Assembly (NCBI GenBank): GCA_032871835.1
Contig: CM065301.1
Location: 34,790,405 to 34,854,404 of the forward strand
Direction: 5' to 3'
From: Dipteronia dyeriana
Taxonomy: Eukaryota; Streptophyta; Magnoliopsida; Sapindales; Sapindaceae
Length of the DNA: 64,000 bases
In this document: one piece after another, positions 23,126 through 33,911 of the stretch
Numbering within the stretch: the first letter of the stretch is position 1
Layout: each line of letters opens with the position of its first letter
Program-made: the position numbers and the translations under genes
Notes under the pieces: generated by a model
Database searches by the model: none
Told to the model about the DNA's origin: nothing
The model's input: only the letters and a program-made list of their open reading frames with translations

Positions 23126-24263
23126 TGGATTACAATAAAAGCCCAATTTTTCTTTTCCATGTGACCTAATTAACAATCAACATTTTCAATTTTAGCCTTG
23201 CAATTTTATTAACAAGAACTCTTGGGAGAATATTAATAAAATTACATTGCGTGTGTTACCAAGTTATCGACATTCAATATAATCCCTCACGGATTTCCCT
23301 CCTTTGGGAGTAGATATCGTTTGGGCTAATTGTCTAGTCTATCCTTGTAAGGAAGTATTTTGCTAAATTCCATTAATGAATACCTCTTGGGAGGTTATTA
23401 CACGAAACATAAAGCTCAACTTAACTTGGAGGCTATAGGTGTTCCAAAACACCTTCTCCCACTCAATTGTTTAAGGCGTGTGATAGAATTCCATAGAATG
23501 ATTTACCATGTTATCTAGATGCCAATTATATACCTAAATCATTCAATGCATGTTCATACCAAAAGAGATATATGAGTGGCACTCCTATTCTGTATGACAC
23601 GCCATTAAACAATGACAAACATTGCAATATTTACACAAATATAAATAGCTACAATTTTGGTCCATCCTAGAAAAGCAAGTAAATTACATGTCTTAGAATA
23701 CAAAAAACTCCTTTCTTGTCGAACAAGCCTTCATGCTACCTTCGTCGTTTGGACTCCCTCGGCTGCCTCCCGAGGGCATGTGCACCCTTGGCTCCTACCC
23801 ATGGGCGTGCGCATGCCACAACCCCATAAAAGGCTGCCATGAACAGCCCATGGCTTCTATATGGCTGCCGTGCGTAGCCCATGCCACAACAAACGTGGCT
23901 GCGTGCTCTTCACACGGAAGTTTGTTGCTACGGCTCGTAGGGTCCCAAAGTAGATCCGGTTGCTCCCAATTCTTCAAACCTTCGAGTCTTCGATACTTGA
24001 ATGTATTTCAGAAGAATTTTAAATAAAAATACAACGAAAAAAATACATATAAAATTGAGCAATAACAAAAAAAAAATACAACGAAATTCAAGGACCAAAA
24101 TTGAGCAATAACAAACCACATATAAAACATATATATATCCATACATTCCAATGTAAATATATATGCGAATACCTAGAGTGTCATCTCTTTTAAAACATGC
24201 ATATATACAATAAAAAGAAAAAGATTCATGTACACATACATCAATTAATCAAGGGTACAACCA
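23126..24263 (-). other. C1 leader between primer site and gag
   Basis: No credible gene. The part next to the primer site (24000-24260) is AT-rich with ATTGAGCAATAACAAA repeated twice, and recurs in forward orientation in C4 (61966-62120). The part at 23730-23950 is a GC-rich island with repeated CCATGGC-like words; the frames it holds (23657-23842, 23733-24026, 23795-23977) look like composition artefacts. Confidence 0.55.
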
Positions 24264-24276
24264 GGCTTTGATACCA
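24264..24276 (-). other. Primer-binding site of C1
   Basis: TGGTATCAAAGCC on the minus strand, two bases from the 5' LTR; matches the initiator-Met tRNA 3' end. Confidence 0.88.
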
Positions 24277-24278
24277 AT

Positions 24279-26483
24279 TGAAAGGAAAATCATGCAGCAG
24301 AAGCGTGAAAAATTAGAAATTAGAGTTTCGGCATAAATAAAAATTTTCCTTTTATAATAACAAGAACCTTAACCCTAGAATAATTGATGTATATAAAAAG
24401 TGTCGTACCTTTTTCTCGTGATATAAATCACCTAGGAGTGTGGGCTCCCATTCTTTAAATTGTATACCTGAGGATGGAAACAAACAAAATCTTTCTCTTT
24501 GTTAGTCACAGTAATCCTCCAAAAAGAAAACAAAGAACGTTAGGTCACTTGTGAATTATCAATCAATTTGATTGAAACTCGTGTGAACCTTGATTCGATG
24601 TTGTACACAAAACCTTTTAATGTAAAGGCTACTAGTGTACTATCGAAAACTAAACGTTCTTTGTTCCTTTTCTTAATTACCGAATCTCAAACCATTTCTT
24701 AGAGTTGATCGAATTTTTTCTAGAGCAAAAAAAAAAAATTCTCCCAAAATTCTTATGGTGGCCGAATTCTCTCCAAGTAGAATTACTAGGTTGGCCGAAT
24801 TCTCTCTCTAAAGCTATATAGGGTTGGCCGAAATTCTTTCTTTCAATTTCTTAGGGATGGCCGAAATTTAGAGAGATATAGGATCACAAATCCTTTCCTA
24901 AGAAGGATTTACTTGGTGGGTAAGAATTCTATCCTTAGGTGGATTTACTTGGTGACCAAGAATACTTTTCCAAAAAGAATTCTTTCCTACACCAAAATTC
25001 CTAATCCAACTCAATAGTGTATTTATAACCAAATTAAAGATTTCCTAATTTGACTAGATAAATAATTCCTTTTAATTATCTACTTATCAAATATAGATTT
25101 TAATATTAATTATACTACCAACAATAGTATAATATTAGGAGACTATCTCCTACTAGGAAAAAATTTTTGACTTTTAATTAAATAATTAATTAATTTCCAT
25201 TTAATTAAATAATAAAATAAAAAACAATATATTAAGCTATTTTATATAGCCTTGCCGCCCAACACATATATATGGGCCAATATATTATTTTTCTTATTTT
25301 ATTAAATCCATTGGACCTTAATAAAAAGTCCACATGTGAACTATACCTTTTCTTACAAAAAGAAACAAGTCCACATGCCTTAATACAATTCTAGATGGAC
25401 CCCCCTAAATTTGTCTGGTAGAATATATCAAGTGATCCATGCAAGTTTGTATGGATTGGGGATCTTGGCGGGCTATCTAAATTTAAGCTCTAATAGACAC
25501 AACCCAATCACAATCAACAAATGATTCATTTAGGTCCGATCTATTAATTTTAGTTCATTCCACTAAAGAACTAAAACTGAACTCTTAAATAAAGATAGAA
25601 TAAGTTAATATTTCTTATTCATACCCTTGACAATCTTAATGGAGAAAGTGTATCCTCGTGAAGAATACTAGTAATTGCCAAGAGCTCAAATACCACCTTT
25701 AGCTCTCCAAGTTACCATATTTACTAATATGACCACATTTTGAACTTGGATATTTTGAATTGTCCAAAAACCATGTTTCAATAGACAATATTGAAAACTT
25801 AACGTTAAGATTTAAATCCAATACCTCAAAATATCCATATGATGGTATTCTACTCACATTTAATAAATGGCCACAATGTCCATATCTATAAATGAAGTCC
25901 TCTATCGATTAACAAAGAATACCACCAAACTATCGAGGATAGACTATGCTATATAATCGTACTCATTGATAGCTCAAATGATAACACTTGCAACCGTAAG
26001 TCCATCATTTATCTCAGAATTGAGATAGACTCTCCGATTGTCTTCAAACGAAACTTATATCCATTGAAGGTTCTAGAAAAAGTATTTCACTGTGATCCAA
26101 TTCAATGTACCCAGTGCACTAGATTCTTTTGCCCAAAGACACCACACTTTGATGATTTTAGACTCATCATAACACATTTGATCCCACTCAAATGCTAGTA
26201 AAAGAATCTACAACTTTGACAAGAAAAAGGTGCCCAACATTTATCTTAAGTTATGAATATTATTCAAGAATAACTAAAGAATTGTGTCTACCTCATACAT
26301 ATCTAGATGTATGAACAATTCTTTTTCTTATAGTCTTTCGACCTTATGATTTTTACATTTGACAATTATAATAATTAAACTATTAAATGTTATAAGATTT
26401 GTTAAACTAGAAATCACTTTATTAATATGAAAAGATTGTTAAATACATTTATTATACTCTTGCTATCGAGCATAATCCCAACA
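24279..26483 (-). repeat. 5' LTR of C1
   Basis: 2205 bp from TGTTGGGATTATGC (26483) to GATTTTCCTTTCA (24279). TATA box at 25238-25248 (minus). Confidence 0.93.
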
Positions 26484-26488
26484 ACTAC
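26484..26488. repeat. Target-site duplication of C1, right (ACTAC)
   Basis: Pairs with CCTAC at 6497-6501. Confidence 0.75.
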
Positions 26489-28109
26489 ATGATGTAAAGC
26501 TAAGGTTAGACACTGATCGAGCTAACAAACCACTAGTAAAGGAATAAGAAAAGAGCTACCTCTGCCAAGATAGTGGACCCCTTGGTAAGCAAGATGTCCA
26601 CGGGCATTAAAGTCATCCTAGAGAGCACACCACCCGGGCAAGATACGATGAACTACTCTAAAACCTCATCTTGGTCCACCGAGCTCGACTGACAATGGGG
26701 GTGGCCAGGGGGAACCTTTAGAACACCAGCCTCAGGCTCCTTTGAAGATCGAGGAGTTGGGGGCATGGATGGTGAGGTAGAGACATTGGGTAAGGAAATC
26801 GTTGGAGCAACAGTAGTAGCAGAATGAATAAAGGAATTTGAGGTGGTCCTATCAGCAGCCTAGAAAGCGGGCCTTCCATAGTTTAGCGCCAAAGAAGGTC
26901 GTGACCTAAGGACTGCCATCCTAGACCTAGCTTGGGAAGGGGATAGAGCAGGACCAGACGTAATCCCGATCGAAAAAACCAAAGAAACCCCTCATGCTGG
27001 TCTAGTAGAAGGGGGATGAGTGCGAGCTTGTCAGGCTTCATGAGAAGCTGGAACAACAACAAAAACAATTAAAAAATAGAAAGAAGAAAGACGTCAGAAT
27101 CGAGCCAACAAACGAAACAAAATAGTAATGGTTAAATATTACTTACGAGGAGTAGCATCAGATATTCATAGGTATTGATTCATCCTGCGAGAATCAAAAC
27201 AGTTAGCTGTTGGAAACTTCAGGTTCAAATAGTTCCTAGCAACGATGGCCTTCAATGCAGGTTCAAACTCAGCGGGCAAGGAATCTCGTTCCCACGATGG
27301 TTTATCATTGAAAGCTGTGGGAACCGTGAACTTGTGCCCGCCAATAAAGATCGCGCTCTACACTCATTGCCTGCTATTATCCACTCCTCATTCCAGTCTG
27401 GATCCTTCTTATAAGCGCCAGTAATGATGAAGTTAAGCTTGTTCTTAGCTTTCGCATAAAACTAACCTTTGGGAGTTTCTGACAGGCTTCCAATTTGAAA
27501 GAGGTAAGCCCGCTTCTCTACTCTGCACTCCTTGGTAACCTTGCTTAGCTCTCATTGTTCCCTTCACAACACAAGAAAACCAATTAGATGCCTCCAGAAG
27601 TCGGGCTTCAGCTGGAAGGGAGTTAGCTGTATGGCGCTGAGAGCCCGTCAAAGAGTAGGATAAAGAGGAAGCCTGACCCCATTCTTGAGGGTCGCTACTT
27701 GGATCGAAAGCACGCCTTTGGGAGGATTAAAGACGTCATAAATTATATAAGGAACTAAGATGGAAACGCTATCGGGGATACCATATTTGGACCTCAGATG
27801 AGTGATAGAGTTGGATCATCGGTGGCATCCGAAATAACCCTAAAGTCATAAGAAGAAAACTTCTCCGGAGGAGGACCAACAACTGTAACTTGATCCCTCC
27901 TGGCAGCAGCATCCTAGGGTTCACCATTTGAATCCTCGTCAACTAGGTTCAAAGGGTTATCCGGTCTGTTAAAGAACCCGGTCCCAACGGCTACATTTTT
28001 GTTTGACCAGTGGTGCTGTGGGTTTGGAGGAGAGTCATCGCTATAAAATCTCTTCGTGTCCATTTTTCTTGGCAATAGAGTCAACGAAATCATAACTGTT
28101 TTTCGACAT
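26484..28109 (-). pseudogene. G1 antisense ORF, N-terminal part with Transposase_28-like domain
   Basis: Antisense to G1 gag. It starts at an ATG at 28109 (MSKNSYDFVDSIAKKNGHEE) and continues through several frame breaks. Around 27550-27800 the minus strand gives KYGIPDSVSILVPYIIYDVF, LKNGVRLPLYP, and LTPFQLKPDFWRHLIGFLVL. This pattern is typical of the putative gypsy-type transposon domain (Pfam Transposase_28), known in antisense ORFs of Tat elements. A Ser/Thr/Pro-rich stretch at 26690-26850 is also found in G3 (44700-44950). The gene continues at 6496 and down after the C1 insertion. Function unknown; now dead. Confidence 0.7.
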
Positions 28110-28227
28110 GGTAGAGAGAGTTTTTGGGTTCGACGAGATAAAAGACAGGAGTTTAAGGGAGGTTTGTTTTGAGAAAGTTTGAAATTTAAAAGAAAGAAAT
28201 CCTGAGGAATGTGGTAAAGTAACCAGG

Positions 28228-28235
28228 TTTAAATA
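28228..28235 (-). promoter_or_regulatory. TATA-like box of the G1 antisense ORF
   Basis: TATTTAAA on the minus strand, about 120 bases upstream of the ATG at 28109 and inside the internal region rather than the LTR. It would let the antisense ORF be transcribed separately. Confidence 0.4.
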
Positions 28236-28486
28236 GAGGTGAGTGGAGAAGTGACGTCGGTGAAATCTTCGGCCAAGATTGCCTTCAAACTTGTGAGCTG
28301 GCTTAACAGAGTCGGATTTTTTTGAGAAATGCACCGCTCTCTGCTTGCCACATCACTCTCGCATTGAATGAGAAGATTTTCCCCGAGATTTTGGTAACAA
28401 CGTTGGGAGGAAAATTTCACAATTGAAATAGGAAATTTGATGCCAATCCTAACTTAATCATCGGTGTTCAAGTTAGAGGGGACTTC

Positions 28487-29652
28487 TGTTAATAGCCAAA
28501 TTTGGCTAGGAACCGAATGGAAATTTTCCACTCTCCTAGCTCGAGCCCAAGCCGAGATTACCCACCATGGAACCATGGATCTTGTGATCGAGCAGCGGAG
28601 CCACTTTACAAAAGCGAGGAAAGGTCGTCGAGCTTTAAAAGCATCCAAAATAGAGCTTGAGATGATCTAATCGGGCTTCCTACACCGACGTAGGAATTTA
28701 GGAAAAGCCCGACACGTGACGATCTAGGCTCCCCGAGGTCGAAACTGCCTTGTAACTTCCTTGGAAGCTCGCCACCCTCTCCATACGTAAAAGGGACCTA
28801 TAAGACGTCGAGTCCATGTTATGGCCTCGCTCTACTTCATCAAAGGAAGATTCAAACCTATTCGGCTAGGTAGAAGGAAGCCCACCAAAGCTCCATTACC
28901 ATCTAAGAGCTCCCGCAGGGCTATCCCAAGCTCCAAAGGACTTGGAAAGGTTAGACCGAGCTCCTAATACCAAGACCAAGGTATGAATCTATCTCGTTCT
29001 ATGAAATAATGAACACCGTATGAGACAAACTTCATGAGAAATCCTGCCATGAAGGCACATGAGGTCATATCTACACTCCTACGAATTTTGAAACACAACT
29101 TACGTGTTGGGCAAGTGATTGAGTGTAAAGAGGAAACAAACTTATCTCTACCTAGGATATTCCCAAATCTGTTATTTATTCGAAGTCAATGACTTTCAAA
29201 TAAAATATCCTGCCAGATAAGGAAGGAATGGATTCAAAGAATCATGGCGAGAGATTCATAAGTTTGACCACTTTAGACCTATATAAATACACCCAACAGA
29301 AACGAGGAAGAGAGAGCGACAACAAAAAAGGATAATCAGATAGTGATCCTACTCTGGCCTAAATTCTTTCATTAGAAAATGACCGTCATTATTTTCTACT
29401 TCTTGACAGGCACGAGGTTGCCACCCTACTGTACCCCAATGAGATTGAGAATATTCGAAAGATCTTTGTAAAACACATGTGATTTATAATAAAGCATTTT
29501 AGTCCCTTCTTCACTGTATTTATATTCCAACACCCACCTTTGGTCGAACGATCTTGGTACCAAAGGTACCAAACCATGGCCACCACTTCTGTGGTAGTGG
29601 TCTTGAGGGTGTTAATTAGAATTTCTCATCCTGAGCAAATTTTTCGTTAACA
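28487..29652 (+). repeat. 3' LTR of G1
   Basis: 1166 bp, homologous to 1202-2340, followed by TATTT. No convincing purine tract is seen just before 28487 (GAGGGGACTTC is the nearest). Confidence 0.92.
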
Positions 29653-29657
29653 TATTT

Positions 29658-29708
29658 CAAACCTTAACTTTAGGCTTCTCCCACATTCCGAACCATTTTT
29701 TCTCTACA
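29658..29708 (+). mobile_element. C3 copia LTR, terminal part resumed after G1
   Basis: CAAACCTTAACTTTAGGC onward to CTCTACA aligns with the last bases of the C2 LTR (61700-61753). Together with 1-1201 this makes one LTR split by G1. Confidence 0.75.
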
Positions 29709-30010
29709 GCTAGCTATCCTGGTCTTGAGATTTGGATGGCAACTATGCTCTTTCACTCAGACCCTCTTGGGGTGGTAGCTCGACCAAGGCATTAGGAATG
29801 CTAGCTAGGTAACCTGGTCTGGCAAACTGGATAGGAACTATGCTCTTACACTCATACCCTTCTTGGGGGTGGTAGCCTGACCAAGTTATCAAGAATGCTA
29901 GCTAGCTATCCTCGTCTCGAGATCTGCAAGGTAATTATGCTCTTACAATTAGACCCTTCTTGGCAGGGGTGGTGCCCGACCAAGACAACAAAGAAGCTAT
30001 CTAGCTTTCT
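29709..30010 (-). repeat. Tandem array in the G2 3' zone, three units of about 95 bp
   Basis: Units start GCTAGCTA and contain GGATGGCAACTATGCTCTT, CACTCAGACCC and GGTGGTAGCCCGACCAAG. Inverted relative to the G1 array (4810-5135). C3 inserted at or within its left edge. Confidence 0.85.
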
Positions 30011-30442
30011 TTGTTTCATGGCGATCATGGCGATTTTATAGAGAATATAATCATAGAAGGGAAAATAGCACATTGAGAATACAATCGAATATGGAGAAAT
30101 TAGTAGCAGAATTTATTAATGATCAAGGTGAAGTACATTATTGTTGAAAACTTTATGGGTGCCTAGTCGGGGGTAGTCTGTAAAGGAGTCCCCTGCCTAG
30201 GGATAGAATTTCCTCAAGTTATCAGCGTTTCAGGTGTGGTCAATGGGTCGACCATCCATATCTTCAAGCTTGTATGCACTATTTTGGGCCACTACTTTCA
30301 CCAAGTATGGCCCCTCCGTATTGGGTCCTATGACCCGACATGATCTTATCCGAGTGTTCTAGGTAACTTTTCTGAGAACCAAGTCCCCTTTATTAAAACT
30401 CTTGGCTCTGACTCTTCTTTTGAAATACCTGGTAATCTTGCT
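30011..30442 (-). other. G2 region between tandem array and end of pol
   Basis: Includes ATGGCGATCATGGCGA next to the array and an AT-rich spacer conserved in G3 (47190-47690). On the minus strand, decayed integrase C-terminal coding sequence occupies roughly 30180-30442. Confidence 0.5.
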
Positions 30443-31260
30443 TTAGTAAACTGCTACTTTCTCAACTGCCCAATCTTGTTTTTCTTCCAAGAGGTCTAGA
30501 CTGGCTGGAAGCTTGACATCGTTGTTCTCTGTCTCAAAGTGTTGTACCATGAACGAGGTCAGCTTATGCTCGATAGGAAAGACTGCTTCAACCCTGAAGT
30601 CTAGAGAGTAGGGTGTTTCTCTGTTAGCTGTTATTTTTATGGTTAGATATGCCAAGAGAACTTCAGAGAGCTCTTCGACCCACCTGCCTTGCTTATGCTG
30701 TAATTTTATTTCAACAATTCTTGATTGTTTTATTGGTAGACTCGACCAACCTATTAGTCTGAGGGTGGGCTACTGAAGTGAACCTGAGGTTGATTCCCAA
30801 GCCGTCGTAGAAATCTCTAAATAGGGCATTGTCAAACTGCTTGCCTAGGTCGACTATTATGATGAGTGGAGTTCCGAACCTTGTGAAATAATCAATTGTA
30901 ACGACAGTGTGCATAGCTTGTCCAGGAGTGGTTGGGAGCGGATCGATCAGGTCGATCCCCTACTTAGTGAATTGGTAGGGCAAACTGATTGAAGATAGCC
31001 ATTCTAAAAGAAGGTGGCCTAAGTTTGAAGTCCTCCTGCATGGTTCACATGACTGCATAAACACCTTTAGTTCTTGGTGAATAGTTGGCCAGTAATACCC
31101 CATGCGAAGCACTTGATACGGTAAAACCTTCCCTCCAATATGATTCCTAAAATCCCTAGAATTGACATCTCCAAATGCCAGTTGGCATTGTAAGGATACA
31201 GACACCGAAGTAAAGTAAGGGATTTGCCTCTCTCTTGTAGAGGTACCTATTTATCAGGTA
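30443..31260 (-). pseudogene. pol: G2 integrase, broken
   Basis: Gypsy integrase in three pieces. Positions 30960-31205 hold the H-H-C-C zinc domain (HIGGKVLPYQVLRMGYYWP, then CEPC). Positions 30711-30914 hold the core: TIDYFTRFG (Asp), IIIVDLGKQFDN, where SDNG is usual, and VAHPQTNRLVESTNKTI (Glu). Positions 30443-30655 hold the C-terminal block (ANRETPYSLDFRVEAVFPIE, LDLLEEKQDWA). Stops separate them. Confidence 0.9.
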
Positions 31261-32450
31261 GTACCGAACAGATAACCTCTTGATTTTTTAGGCTTTACAT
31301 GGATCTTCATGAAGCTTTCCTTCATGAAGGTAGACAGTTATTGGGTCCATCCAATAAGGTAGTCGCTCAACGGGGCAGATTCCCTTTGTCTGCTGTTATG
31401 CTTGACTTGGAAATCACTTGGAGAGGCACTCTCCTAGGTATGGCTTGACCCCCAATTGCAGCTATCTTTGCCAAGATGTTTGCCCGACGATTTTATTGTC
31501 ATGGTGTCTGCTCAATCTGGAACCCCTTGAACCTTTCCTTAAGTTATTGGACTAGCTTCAGGTAGGCAGCCATGTTATCGCCCATGGCTTGGTAAAGTCT
31601 TATAACCTGGTTGACAATGAGCAATAAGTCACTCTTGACTTGTAAATAATCAGCCCCAAGCTCAAGGGCGACCTTCATTCCTACTATGACACCTTCATAC
31701 TTCGCTTCGTTATTGGTTGCTTTGAACTCGAACCTAAAATGGTGGCAACATTTAGCCCTTTCAGGGTCAATTATGACAATACTGGCTCCTCCCCTCGCTT
31801 GTCCAGATGCACCATCAGAGTAAAAAATCTTGGCATTACATCCTTTCGGCTAGTTATTGTTCTTTAGAAGCTCCATAGAAGCCAGATTCGGTGTTGTCGA
31901 GGTTTTTTTCACTTGAAAGGGCTAAGAATTCGGCTACAAATTCTACTAAGGCCTGAGTATTAATTGTTTTTCAAGACTTGTACTTCATATCAAATTGGGT
32001 AAGCTCCAAGGCTTACAAAACTAGCCTTCCAGATACGTTCGACCTCTGTAAGAGTTGGCATAGGGGTTGATATGTCACGAGTGTCATTGTATGGGCTTTA
32101 AAATAGGAACAATGCTTCCAGGTCGAGGTAACTAGGGTAAGGGTGAGCTTCTCAAGTAGGAGATAGTTCTTCTTTGGCTTGGATAGTGTATAACTGACAT
32201 AGTAGATAGGTCACTGGATCTCATCCCCGCACTCCTTGACCAAAGCCCTATTTATAACCGTTTCTAACACGGCTAGGTAGATCTGTAATTCTTCTCTCGG
32301 CATGGGCTTAATTAGTAATGGCAGAAGGGCAAGGTTATTCTTTAAGCCTTGGAAAGCTCGCCCCTGCTTGATGGCTTTGAATAAGGGAAGGCATTTATCC
32401 GTGGAACGGGAAATGAACCAGTTGAACGTTGTTATTTGCCCTGTCAACAC
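31261..32450 (-). pseudogene. pol: G2 RNase H and RT thumb, broken
   Basis: Positions 32211-32450 carry FNWFISRSTDKCLPLFKAIK and REELQIYLAVLETVINRALV. Reading on past the stop gives the typical PIYYVSYTLSKPKKNYLLLE. An archaeal-type second RNase H zone (about 31500-31850), common in Tat elements, is only faintly readable between many stops. Confidence 0.75.
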
Positions 32451-33110
32451 TTGAACTTGCTTGAGAGTGGTTGGAGAATCTAGGTTCAGGATAGCTTGGA
32501 TCTTTTCCGAGTTTGCCTAAATTCCCCTGTCGTTCACTTGAAACCTAAAATCTTTCTCTCAGTTACCCGAAGGCATATTCGGCTTGGTTCAGCCATATTT
32601 GGTTTTCCCTTACTATTTGGAAAGTCTCGCAGAGGTGGTCTTGATGTTCCTCTGCTTCTCTAGATTGGCGATCGTATCATCTATGTACACCTCCATTGTC
32701 TTCCCTATCTCTGGCTTGAATAGCCAGTTGACTAATTGCTGGTAAGTAGCGCCCGCGTTCTTGAGGCCGAAAGGCATCACCTTGTACAAATTCAGACCTT
32801 GCCCCATGATGAAGCTTGTCTTGTCTTGATCAACGGGGTGGATCATATTATGGTTGTACCCTAAAAACGTATCCATGAAGCTCAAGAGCTTGTTTCCGAC
32901 CGTGGACTCCACTAGCTCGTCAATCTTTAGTAGAGAGAAGCTATCTTTTGGGCATGCCCGACTGAGGTCAGTGTAATTGACACACATACGCAACTTTCTG
33001 TTTGCCTTTATGACCATGACCACGTTGGCAATCCATATAGGGTACTGCGCTTCTTTGATGAAACCTAATTTGATCAGCTTGTCCACTTTTTATTGAACCG
33101 TAACGTTCCT
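32451..33110 (-). pseudogene. pol: G2 reverse transcriptase
   Basis: The best preserved polymerase of the gypsy elements here: 157 open codons at 32613-33086. Residues include LRMCVNYTDLSRACPKDSF, KLLSFMDTFLGYNH (first catalytic Asp), KTSFIMGQGLNLYKVMPFGL, KNAGATYQQLVN and the catalytic VYIDDTIA. YIDD and the PFGLKNAGATYQ block mark Ty3/gypsy. The N-terminal finger continues upstream to about 33110 behind a stop. Confidence 0.93.
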
Positions 33111-33690
33111 CTCTACATTAAAGTGATGCCTCTTCTTCTTGATAGGCTTGAAGGTTGGATCTGCTGTTAGTTGGTAAGCTGCCAAAGATAACGGGATCCT
33201 CAACATCTTATCATGGCTCAAAGCAAAGATGTCGTTAAATTCTCAATGATGCTCGATCAAACCTTCCTTCACTCCTGGCCCAAGGGTAGCTCTGACCTTA
33301 ACAACCTTAGAGAGATCCTCACTTCTTATGGGTATCTCATCTAGCTCATCTATAGGGTGCCCGCTGGCTTATTCTTTAGTTTGCTCTTCCTCATCCAGTA
33401 CTATGGGGTCATTCTCTAGATGATCAGTGGGCTCCGTATATTCCAGGATCATCCAAAGTGCTTCCAAATCCTAGATCGTTGTGACTTGCGTGAACTGTTT
33501 TGCTGAAGATATTGGGTTGGCAGATACTGTAAAGCATTTCCTGGCCGTTTGTTAGTCCCCACGCACCTCGCCCACCTTGTTACTCACCAAAAACTTTAAG
33601 ACATTATGGTAGATGGATAAGACTCCCTTCAAGGTTGACAGGAATAGTCTCGATGGGGTGTCAACTACAAAAAAAGTCTGTCATGATATT
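33111..33690 (-). other. G2 protease-RT linker, decayed
   Basis: Corresponds to the linker coding region between protease and RT. Fragments of acidic linker sequence are readable, but there are stops in all frames. Confidence 0.45.
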
Positions 33691-33911
33691 TTTTTGGAGG
33701 GGTACGGTTCCAGCGATCACTGGAAGGATCTATAACCCCACTGGTATGATCGAATCCCAGTGAATCCGTACAATTGGATTGTGCAGCTGTTGTAGCACCA
33801 ATGCTTCCAATTTAGTATCTCTAAGGTGTCTTTAAGAATATCTACACGACTACCAATGTCGACAAGCACACGGTGGACAACATTTTTATCAATTTGAACT
33901 ATGATTACCAT
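33691..33911 (-). pseudogene. G2 protease fragment
   Basis: VVHRVLVDIGSRVDIL is the retropepsin active site with the expected D-T-G-S changed to D-I-G-S and the following Ser to Arg. CYNSCTIQLYGFTG follows as in G1 (CYNSCTSSLYGFTY). The frame is truncated at both ends. Confidence 0.8.

Larger units (their letters stand above)
6502..26483 (-). mobile_element. Ty1/copia element C1 inserted in G1 antisense ORF
   Basis: A minus-strand copia element with 2.2-kb LTRs at 24279-26483 (5') and 6502-8773 (3'), an initiator-Met primer site, gag, protease, integrase, reverse transcriptase and RNase H in copia order. It is split in gag by X1 (12179-22698); without X1 it measures about 9.5 kb. It has several frameshifts and stops, a mutated protease site and an eroded polypurine tract, so it is dead. 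Confidence 0.93.
1202..29652 (+). mobile_element. Ty3/gypsy (Tat-type) element G1, pol-deleted, interrupted by C1
   Basis: G1 has two LTRs (1202-2340 and 28487-29652) starting TGTTAATAGCC and ending GTTAACA, an exact 5-bp TSD, a primer site, gag and protease remnants, a tandem-repeat array and an antisense ORF. Reverse transcriptase, RNase H and integrase are absent: the sequence jumps from protease (about 4655) to the 3' untranslated zone. Without the nested C1 (6502-26483) G1 measures about 8.5 kb. The LTRs differ by many substitutions, so the insertion is not recent. Assignment to the Tat group rests on the antisense ORF and the 3' repeats, which are known features of that clade. Confidence 0.9.

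Noticed and set aside
23657..24026. Short frames on both strands in the GC-rich C1 leader
   Set aside because: Low stop frequency follows from high GC; no domain, and they lie between primer site and gag where no gene is expected.
24264..24278. tRNA-like match (initiator Met 3' end), also at 20073, 39773 and 57309
   Set aside because: Only the 12-18 bases of a primer-binding site are present; no cloverleaf around them.
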